NCBI GenBank assembly: GCA_964484185.1
Contig: CAZAEQ010000002.1
Coordinates: 147,419-211,418, forward strand
Length of the DNA: 64,000 bases
Reading direction: 5' to 3'
Source: F1-120-MAGs238 sp964484185
GTDB taxonomy: Bacteria > Planctomycetota > Phycisphaerae > Phycisphaerales > UBA1924
The translations under genes were made by a program, and so were the position numbers. The notes under the pieces were generated by a model. That model ran no database searches and was not told the origin of the DNA. It was given only the letters and a program-made list of their open reading frames with translations. Position 1 is the stretch's first letter. The number at the start of each line of letters is the position of its first letter. This document shows, in pieces, positions 54,055-59,937 of this stretch.

Positions 54055-54088
54055 ACGCAGAGTCCGCAGAGACGCCGAGGCGCAGAGG
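54055..54088. repeat. CGCAGAG-type short repeat
   Basis: Short imperfect repeats of the CGCAGAG kind (AACGCAGAGTCCGCAGAGAC, then GCCGAGGCGCAGAG) occupy 54055-54088 in the gap between the zinc finger and Nudix-like genes. Low-complexity elements of this type recur in many large bacterial genomes. No coding or terminator role is visible. Confidence 0.55.
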
Positions 54089-54128
54089 TCGGAAGAGAAA
54101 ACACTAGAGTTATTAATTCAATAAAGAA

Positions 54129-54848
54129 TCAAGACCAAGACTGCATGGCATGGACGAGTGCGGCGGTTGGTGGACTGAAGTCGTTCATGAGTTTGGCGCC
54201 ATCTTTTTCGAGATCGACCCAGCGGAGCTGCGAGTATTCCCAATTGCCGCCTTTGCGGATGGAGTCCTGGATCTGGTCGTAGCCGTTCTTGTCAACTGCG
54301 GCGACGCAGACGACATCGAGGCTGCGGGCGTGTGGGTCGAGGACGAGCGCGAATGGTGTGATTGATGCGGGCGAAAGCTGGACGCCGATTTCTTCTTTAC
54401 ATTCCTGGAGCAGTTGTGTTTCAAGTGTGTGGCGCGAGACCTGGACACCCAGGGGCGGCGGCGAGACTGTGCCGCGGGGGGCGGTTTCCCATGTGCCGCC
54501 GTAGATACGGGTTTGATTGCCTCGGTGGCCGATGAGCGTGAGGAATGTGTCATCGGGAGTTTTGTAGCGGATGAGGCCGGATACGCCCAGCGCAATTGTG
54601 AAGTGGCCGGCGATTTCGGCGGTGACGAATTCCTGATATGTCCCCGGGCGGCAGCGAATGGTGTTATTTTCGTGATCGGAAACGAAGACCATGGGGCCGT
54701 CGTAGACGCGCGGGTTGTCGAGCAGCACGCGTTCCCATTCGGTTTTAGCTGGTTCAGAATGTGGGCGCGGGGCGGCGTGTTCCCAGATGTACTTGGGCGG
54801 CTGTTCGAGCCTGCGCACTTCGATGGCGATGTGCGATGGGGTTGCCAT
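54129..54848 (-). CDS. Nudix-like hydrolase with degenerate Nudix box
   Basis: A 239-residue protein. The N-terminal 90 residues are not recognised (KTEWERVLLDNPRVYDGPMV). The central beta sheet (AGHFTIALGVSGLIRYKTPD, later LIGHRGNQTRIYGGTWETAP) leads to TLETQLLQECKEEIGVQ, which matches the Nudix core REUXEEXGU with Arg replaced by Gln. The usual spacing between the Gly and the box is enlarged. The C-terminus includes YDQIQDSIRKGGNWEYSQLR. It may be a catalytically altered Nudix fold. It lies 9 bases downstream of ybaB, in the dnaX operon. Confidence 0.65.
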   Translation of the reverse strand: MATPSHIAIEVRRLEQPPKYIWEHAAPRPHSEPAKTEWERVLLDNPRVYDGPMVFVSDHENNTIRCRPGTYQEFVTAEIAGHFTIALGVSGLIRYKTPDDTFLTLIGHRGNQTRIYGGTWETAPRGTVSPPPLGVQVSRHTLETQLLQECKEEIGVQLSPASITPFALVLDPHARSLDVVCVAAVDKNGYDQIQDSIRKGGNWEYSQLRWVDLEKDGAKLMNDFSPPTAALVHAMQSWS

Positions 54849-54857
54849 TTCACCCTT

Positions 54858-55229
54858 TCAGCTTACAAGACCCTTGAAGTTGCCGACGAGATCGCCCAGA
54901 CCCAGTCCATCGGCTTCTGCCTGTACGCTTTCGGCGATGACGGCTTGGGCTTTTTGGAGCGCGGCGTTGGTTGCTTCAACGATGAGGTTGGAGGCGAGGT
55001 CGCGGGTCTTGTCATCGGCGGCCATGCCGCGGAGAAGCGCGGGGGCGAGGACGACTGAAATGACTTTGAGTTCGCCGCTGACGGTGACTTTGCACGCGCC
55101 GGAGCCGGCTTCAGCCGTGAGGCGAGCGGCGGCGAGTTTGGTCTTGACGCGATCGGTGGCGTTGCGAATGCCTTCCTGATTTTTCATTACGCCGGCGAGG
55201 GCGGTCATCGCTCTGAGTTTGTCGAGCAT
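54858..55229 (-). CDS. ybaB: YbaB/EbfC nucleoid-associated protein
   Basis: A 123-residue DNA-binding protein. Typical blocks are LAAARLTAEAGSGACKVTVS, GELKVISVVLAPALL and DLASNLIVEATNAALQKAQA, the alpha/beta/alpha YbaB fold forming a tweezer-like dimer. Its ATG overlaps the TAA of the tau frame of dnaX (TAATG at 55227-55231). The dnaX-ybaB order is conserved in many bacteria; recR does not follow here. Confidence 0.92.
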   Translation of the reverse strand: MLDKLRAMTALAGVMKNQEGIRNATDRVKTKLAAARLTAEAGSGACKVTVSGELKVISVVLAPALLRGMAADDKTRDLASNLIVEATNAALQKAQAVIAESVQAEADGLGLGDLVGNFKGLVS

Positions 55230-55900
55230 TAGTCGTCTCCTTGGGTTTCGGTTTCCAGGTCTGTGGTTGGGGCAGTTGGTGAGGATACTGGTATCGGTGC
55301 GGCGGTCGGAGCTGGTGCAGAAACCGCGGGTTTCCGCGGCTGGACACTGACGATACGGGCCCCGAAGAGTTCAGTTGCACGCTTGATGAGCGGATTGGAT
55401 TCAACCTGGCTCATTGATTGGGCGGCGGCGGTTTCGGCAGTTGATGCGGTAGATGTAGCGGCGGGCGTGCTGACGCCGGAATCGACGATCTCAATTTTCA
55501 GGCGGCGGCCGATGATGTTTATGAGTGCCGATTCGATGTCCGCTTCGCTGGCCTGGGCGAGTTCGAAACATTCGTGGGGCGCGGAGATTGTCACCGTGGT
55601 TTGTGTGACCAGGTCGAGCGTGAGTTTTGAGAGCAGCGATTTTTGTGAGCGGCCCGAAGTCATTGCGATGAGGCGAGCCCAGATTTCAGCAGTGTTCGCG
55701 GCGGGTGCTGCCGGTGCCGCGGGCGTCACAGGTTTTGGCGCGTGAACCGGAGCGACAACTGGCGCGGGGGTCGGTGCGTTCTGGCGAACGTGCTCGATAA
55801 GTTTGGCCGCAGGCGCAGCGATAGCTGGTTCTTTGAGCGTGAATGATGGGGGCTTTTCGGCGGGTGCGATGGTCTCTGGTTCAGCGCCCGCCGTTATGCT
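55229..55900 (-). CDS. dnaX: DnaX tau-specific C-terminal part (-1 frame)
   Basis: This frame stays open from the A7 run at 55900-55906 to the TAA at 55229-55231, about 223 codons, and no independent start with a ribosome site is seen (a GTG lies at 55729). It starts SITAGAEPETIAPAEK, continues Pro/Ala-rich, and contains a folded segment (IWARLIAMTSGRSQKSLLSK, then SALINIIGRRLKIEI) like the C-terminal domain of DnaX tau. It is joined to the front part by a -1 shift, giving a product of roughly 600 residues. It has no initiation signal of its own, so I treat it as part of dnaX. Confidence 0.8.
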   Translation of the reverse strand, partial: SITAGAEPETIAPAEKPPSFTLKEPAIAAPAAKLIEHVRQNAPTPAPVVAPVHAPKPVTPAAPAAPAANTAEIWARLIAMTSGRSQKSLLSKLTLDLVTQTTVTISAPHECFELAQASEADIESALINIIGRRLKIEIVDSGVSTPAATSTASTAETAAAQSMSQVESNPLIKRATELFGARIVSVQPRKPAVSAPAPTAAPIPVSSPTAPTTDLETETQGDD

Positions 55901-55910
55901 TTTTTTGAGG
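55894..55910 (-). other. A7 slippery site for programmed frameshift in dnaX
   Basis: On the minus strand the mRNA reads TCA AAA AAA GCA TAA, so A AAA AAA is a perfect X-XXY-YYZ heptamer in the zero frame and the stop follows one codon later. The -1 frame is open for more than 220 codons from here. A homopolymer assembly error is the alternative: eight As would give a single long frame. Confidence 0.7.
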
Positions 55911-57036
55911 CGGAACCTGCGAGAGCGGGTTTGCCACCAGAAAGTTCTCGCGTCAGAGCTGTGACATCAGCGATTTTTTCGCTCATGGACATGCGGGCGA
56001 TGACAGCATCGAGAAGTGCACGCGGGGCGGCGGATTGTTTGGCGTTGCGCTGGGCGTTTTCGCAAAGGGCAATCATGTGAACCAGGCCAGCTCCATCGAA
56101 TCGCGAGGCCAGTTTGATTTCGGCATCGCGATTTTCATCGGAGAGTTCGACCACAGTCGTATTTGGTCCGCACGCGGCGATGACAAGCAGATCGCGGAAG
56201 CGCGAGAGGAGGGCTTCAAAGAGTTGATCGATGGATATGCCGCGGGAGAGGAAGTTGTCGGTGTTTTCGAGGGCGGTTTTGGTGTTGCCGTCAGCAAATG
56301 AGGCGATGAGCTGGGAGAGAAGTGTGCGGTTGGGGAGGCCCAGGAGTTCTTCGAGAAGTTTGAGCGTCAGCTTTTTCTCGCCGGCGGCCATGAGGCGGTC
56401 CAGGAGCGAGAGACCATCGCGCATGGAACCATCGGCGAGGCGGGCGACCTGGTGGATGAGCTCGGGCTCAGCGCTGAGGCCTTCCTTCTTAATAACGGCG
56501 GCGAGGTGTTTACCGATTTCACTGGTGGGAATATTGCGGAAATCGAACCGCTGGCAGCGTGACTGGATGGTGGCCGGGACTTTGTGGATTTCGGTGGTGC
56601 AGAGGATGAACTTGACGTGCTCGGGCGGCTCTTCCATTGTCTTGAGCAGTGCGTTGAACGCGGCGTTCGAGAGCATGTGAACTTCGTCGATGATGTAGAT
56701 TTTGTATGGGCCGCGGAGTGGGCGGTAGGCGGCGTTGGCGATGAGTTCGCGGGTGTTGTCTACGCCGCTGTTGGATGCGGCGTCGATTTCGATGACATCG
56801 GTGTCGCGGCCCTGCATGATCATTTCATCAACTTCGGGATTGCCGCCGTTGAGGGCTTTTGCGAAGATGCGGGCGGTAGAAGTTTTTCCTACGCCGCGGG
56901 TTCCGGTGAAGATGTAGCCGTGTGCGACGCGATTGGACTCGATGGCGTTTTTGAGCGTGCGCGCGATGGGTTCTTGCCCAATGAGGTCGTCAAAGGAGCG
57001 GGAGCGGTATCGGCGTGCGAGAGCGACGTAGGCCAT
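55894..57036 (-). CDS. dnaX: DNA polymerase III clamp-loader subunit DnaX (gamma-like front part)
   Basis: 380 residues in the zero frame. The clamp-loader AAA+ ATPase shows Walker A TGTRGVGKTS (44-53), IDAASNSGVDNTREL, Walker B IIDEVHMLS, LLKTMEEPPEHVKFILC and the sensor/finger QSRCQRFDF, followed by the oligomerisation domain. The four-Cys zinc module usually just after Walker A (ALNC...CGxCxxC) is absent: residues 60-80 contain no Cys. The frame stops with TCA AAA AAA GCA TAA, one codon after an A AAA AAA slippery heptamer. Overlapping reading continues in the -1 frame for tau. ybaB follows. Confidence 0.93.
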   Translation of the reverse strand: MAYVALARRYRSRSFDDLIGQEPIARTLKNAIESNRVAHGYIFTGTRGVGKTSTARIFAKALNGGNPEVDEMIMQGRDTDVIEIDAASNSGVDNTRELIANAAYRPLRGPYKIYIIDEVHMLSNAAFNALLKTMEEPPEHVKFILCTTEIHKVPATIQSRCQRFDFRNIPTSEIGKHLAAVIKKEGLSAEPELIHQVARLADGSMRDGLSLLDRLMAAGEKKLTLKLLEELLGLPNRTLLSQLIASFADGNTKTALENTDNFLSRGISIDQLFEALLSRFRDLLVIAACGPNTTVVELSDENRDAEIKLASRFDGAGLVHMIALCENAQRNAKQSAAPRALLDAVIARMSMSEKIADVTALTRELSGGKPALAGSASKKA

Positions 57037-57152
57037 AGGGGAGGAGGGTAAGGGGTGGGAGAGAGCGAGGAACCTGCAAAACTTAGCTCAGGAATTGCAA
57101 AAAGCAAGATCGAACAATCGACGGAAGTCTTTATTTTACAATGCGTTACGAC

Positions 57153-57208
57153 TTATGGTCATAAAAATGGTCATAATTTCCACATGGTTTTCCGGTTTGT
57201 GGTATCAT
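57153..57208 (+). promoter_or_regulatory. Palindromic operators and extended -10 of the HTH-ImmA operon
   Basis: TTATG-GT-CATAA (57153-57164) is a perfect palindrome. A second site with the same ATGGTCATAA core is at 57167-57176, so the cores are 12 bases apart, about one helical turn. Downstream is an extended -10, TGG-TATCAT (57200-57208), ending 8 bases before the ATG at 57217. A transcript would be nearly leaderless. Both sites just upstream of the core promoter fit autoregulation by the operon's own HTH protein. Confidence 0.6.
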
Positions 57209-57216
57209 CTTGGCTT

Positions 57217-57840
57217 ATGCAAGCACTTAGAACCATCGTATCCCGTGAGCAAGCCAGGGTGGCACTTCAGCCGTATGCCAATCTCCTTGAAGAAAAGATG
57301 GCGGAGGCCTTTCAGACTGTTCAGGATATGCTGAGCAGTGATCCGGAATATCGCCTCTTGGTCGATTCGAGCATTCAGGCCGCGATGGTCTACAGGAAGT
57401 TCGTCACACTGCTTGAAAGCTCGCTAATTGGCGATCCCAAAGTAACGATCAAACGAGTTGGACGAATGGTCATGTTTTACTTTGGATCGAAGATCAGATT
57501 GCGATTTAAGAAATTTGACCCCAATCTGCGCAGTGCAAATGTTCGTACTAAGCATCAGGAAGGAATCTATCACCAGCTAGTTATTCCTGGCCTTGATAAT
57601 GATCTCACAGATTTGACGTTTGGCTATCTTCCAGACAGAGTTGGCAAATCGATTATTGGAATTTATGTCACTTGCCCAAGAGATTGGAAACTCAACCATT
57701 GGAGAATTGAGTTCAGGGACCCCATGATGGGCCAGAATCTGTTTACCACTTCCACGCCACCCGCAAATCCAATACCTGTTGTCGATCTTCCGATCATTCG
57801 CCCCAAGACTGCTGGCAGAAGGAAAGTTGTTGGCGAATGA
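57217..57840 (+). CDS. Unknown partner of the HTH-ImmA/IrrE protein
   Basis: A 207-residue soluble protein starting at ATG 57217. The frame is open further upstream to 57055 but crosses the palindromes and promoter, so the shorter form is preferred. The N-terminus is helical (REQARVALQPYANLLEEKMA). A beta-rich part follows (VTIKRVGRMVMFYFGSKIRL, then FKKFDPNLRSANVRTKHQEG, and LTFGYLPDRVGKSIIGIYVT). I do not know a named family. From memory, similar unnamed proteins accompany HTH-ImmA genes in many Actinobacteria. The stop overlaps the next start by 4 bases, so the two proteins are made together, as in toxin-antitoxin or sensor pairs. Confidence 0.65.
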   Translation: MQALRTIVSREQARVALQPYANLLEEKMAEAFQTVQDMLSSDPEYRLLVDSSIQAAMVYRKFVTLLESSLIGDPKVTIKRVGRMVMFYFGSKIRLRFKKFDPNLRSANVRTKHQEGIYHQLVIPGLDNDLTDLTFGYLPDRVGKSIIGIYVTCPRDWKLNHWRIEFRDPMMGQNLFTTSTPPANPIPVVDLPIIRPKTAGRRKVVGE

Positions 57841-58895
57841 GTAAATTTAACTCTGAAATGCTGCGTCTCGCATGTGATTTGCGGGATATCACGCAGACAC
57901 AACTGGCAGAATTGTGTGAGATAAATCAAAGCCATATTTCGAGGATTATGCACGGAGAGAAGGAACCAGCGGGTAGTGTCCTGGAAAAGTTTTCTGAGAC
58001 TCTGCGTTTCCCCATTTCCTTCTTCTTTCAAGACGGAAACTATTCTGGACTGGGTGTAAGCGTCGTTTACTTTCGCAAGAGAGCTGGTAGTTTGGTGAAA
58101 CATCTTCGTCGAGTGCAGGCGGAGGTGACGGTTCGCCGTTTACAAATTCAACGTCTTTTGCGTGAGCTCGAGATTGTCCCCGGAGCGAGAACGTTTCGAT
58201 TCATGGACATAGATGATTATCACGGAAAGGCCGATCATGTTGCGGGACTACTGCGTGCAAGTTGGTCACTCCCACTGGGCCCGATTCCAAATCTGATAGG
58301 AACAATTGAGAGCGCGGGAGGGATTGTTTTCGTGTTCCCGTTTGGAACTACAGACATAGATGCCATCGCACAGTGGCCCGACGATTTGGGCAGGCCGCTT
58401 TTCTTTGTGAACAAGGAAGCCCCAGCCGACCGCGCACGGTTTTCTCTCGCACACGAACTGGGACATATGACAATGCACAGATCGGCCACGGCAGAAATGG
58501 AAGGGGAAGCAGACCGATTCGCCGCAGAATTCCTAATGCCTGCAAGAGAAATCGCTCCACAACTATCCGGACTTACATTGGATAAAGCCGCCGCGCTGAA
58601 GTCCTACTGGCGCGTGTCGATGGCTGCCATCATCCGACGGGCGAAAGACTTGGGGCGTATTACTCCAAACGAATATCTCCGGCTTGTAAAGCGCATGAGC
58701 GCCCTGGGGTATTCCAAGCAAGAGCCAGTACGAATCGAAGGCGAATCCCCAAGACTTGTTACGAGCATTCTCGATTCATACCAAATGACGAACGGCTATA
58801 GCATTTCTGATCTTGCTCGGTTGAACGCAGTTTTTGAGGATGATTTCCGATCTCGCTACATATCCGCTGATACCGGCCTTCGTTTAGCAACTTAG
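57837..58895 (+). CDS. XRE-type HTH protein with ImmA/IrrE metallopeptidase domain
   Basis: A 352-residue regulator. The XRE HTH is at about residues 8-60 (TQTQLAELCEINQSHISRIM). The ImmA/IrrE peptidase follows, with zinc motif HELGH (206-210), MTMH after it, and the downstream Glu in EGEADRFAAEFLMP (223-236). The C-terminus (YWRVSMAAIIRRAKDLG) is the family's helical end. ImmA and IrrE proteins cleave repressors to trigger excision or the DNA damage response. It is fused to its own HTH and coupled to the upstream unknown gene, so it probably controls the local operon through the sites at 57153-57176. Confidence 0.9.
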   Translation: MSKFNSEMLRLACDLRDITQTQLAELCEINQSHISRIMHGEKEPAGSVLEKFSETLRFPISFFFQDGNYSGLGVSVVYFRKRAGSLVKHLRRVQAEVTVRRLQIQRLLRELEIVPGARTFRFMDIDDYHGKADHVAGLLRASWSLPLGPIPNLIGTIESAGGIVFVFPFGTTDIDAIAQWPDDLGRPLFFVNKEAPADRARFSLAHELGHMTMHRSATAEMEGEADRFAAEFLMPAREIAPQLSGLTLDKAAALKSYWRVSMAAIIRRAKDLGRITPNEYLRLVKRMSALGYSKQEPVRIEGESPRLVTSILDSYQMTNGYSISDLARLNAVFEDDFRSRYISADTGLRLAT

Positions 58896-58930
58896 GAACG
58901 CTTTGGAACAACTCATTTCAGGGATGAGCA

Positions 58931-59158
58931 ATGACACAATACGGCAATCTCGGCGGAACTTCCGGTGTCGCTGCGTTTGACATCGGTCCAGCCCACATTA
59001 CGGTTCTCTTCCGTTGCGGCAAGGAATATCTCTACGACTACTCCTCAAACGGCAAAACCAACGTGGAAAGCATGAAATCGCTTGCGCAGTCCGGCAAGGG
59101 TCTAAACACCTTCATGAACAAGTCGCTCAATGGAAAATTTGCCCGCAGGCTTCGGTAA
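58931..59158 (+). CDS. KTSC-domain-like small protein
   Basis: A 75-residue protein ending in YLYDYSSNGKTNVESMKSLA, then QSGKGLNTFMNKSLNGKFAR, close to the KTSC domain pattern (a short beta-rich domain often fused to or near phage, restriction or nuclease genes). An AGGGATG-type site lies before the ATG. It lies 35 bases after the HTH-ImmA gene on the same strand, so perhaps in the same transcript. The function is unknown. Confidence 0.7.
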   Translation: MTQYGNLGGTSGVAAFDIGPAHITVLFRCGKEYLYDYSSNGKTNVESMKSLAQSGKGLNTFMNKSLNGKFARRLR

Positions 59159-59188
59159 CTGGAACCTCTTCTAGCTCACTAGCGTCAA

Positions 59189-59222
59189 TTGACAGTGCGC
59201 CCTGAAACCTGAGTCTCAGGTT
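59189..59222 (+). promoter_or_regulatory. Promoter with 17-base palindrome before the Abi-alpha gene
   Basis: A perfect -35 hexamer TTGACA is at 59189-59194. At the distance of the -10 lies AACCTGAG-T-CTCAGGTT (59206-59222), a perfect palindrome with an odd centre, so a bound repressor would block the promoter. The ATG is at 59239. The -10 itself is poor, which fits an activated or tightly controlled promoter. Confidence 0.55.
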
Positions 59223-59238
59223 ACCCAACAATGGTCTC

Positions 59239-59895
59239 ATGGACCCCTCTGACTCATTAGTAGTTTGTGGTACCGCCGCTGGTGCCGGACCTACCGCAAC
59301 AATTCTCGCAAAGCAGGCAAGCGAACTAATGGGCTTGCTTTTGGGCCCCATCGCTACTGAGCTCGGTCTCGCGGGTCAAGACGCGATACGTATGTGGCGA
59401 CTTAAAAACCAAGTTGGGATGCTCGAACGCGCGCGAGCAATTTGCCACAAGGCGGGAATTCCGTTTTCCAACGGCACAATGGCCCTCGTGTTTCCGTTAA
59501 TTGACGCAGTGGGAAATGTTGATGATCCCACACTTCAGGAACTCTGGGCACAGCTTCTCGCGCGGGGTCTGCACTCGCCGAACAGCATACATCCAGCGTT
59601 TGTCGAAGTATTGAAGCAACTTTCGGCAAAGGATGCCGAGTTGCTTCGACACGCGTCTCGGTTTTCTGGCACATTTCCGCCACCGATAAATGAAACCATG
59701 CAAAGCGTGGAGATAAACGCCAACTCGCTTAGCAGACTAGGAATATTTACATTTTCAACGACAGGCTGTAGTGATGCAGAGGATTGGGATTCACTCCATG
59801 GGGGGCCGCGAGTAATGCTAAACGGAATCACAATGGAATTGAGTCCGTTTGGGAGAGCCCTATGTACTGCACTTGATCTTACTACCGCTCGTTGA
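59239..59895 (+). CDS. Abi-alpha (DUF4393) protein
   Basis: A 218-residue protein matching the DUF4393/Abi-alpha pattern: LMGLLLGPIATELGLAGQDA, then RMWRLKNQVGMLERARAICH, MALVFPLIDAVGNVDDPTLQ with ELWAQLLARGL, and HPAFVEVLKQLSAKDAELLR. Proteins with this domain are linked to abortive infection. The gene has its own palindrome-covered promoter. It converges on the type IIG restriction gene, with 42 bases between stops. It is part of the island starting at 57217. Confidence 0.8.
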   Translation: MDPSDSLVVCGTAAGAGPTATILAKQASELMGLLLGPIATELGLAGQDAIRMWRLKNQVGMLERARAICHKAGIPFSNGTMALVFPLIDAVGNVDDPTLQELWAQLLARGLHSPNSIHPAFVEVLKQLSAKDAELLRHASRFSGTFPPPINETMQSVEINANSLSRLGIFTFSTTGCSDAEDWDSLHGGPRVMLNGITMELSPFGRALCTALDLTTAR

Positions 59896-59937
59896 AACAA
59901 AGAGGCTTTCGGCGCAGCTGAGTGTCCCTTCATCAGG

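Noticed and set aside
55229..55729. Independent gene starting at GTG 55729
   Set aside because: The frame is open back to the dnaX A7 run and encodes a DnaX-like tail; no ribosome site precedes 55729, so it is the tau part of dnaX.
57055..57216. N-terminal extension of the 207-aa protein
   Set aside because: It crosses the palindromes and the extended -10; composition is poor and ATG 57217 fits the promoter.
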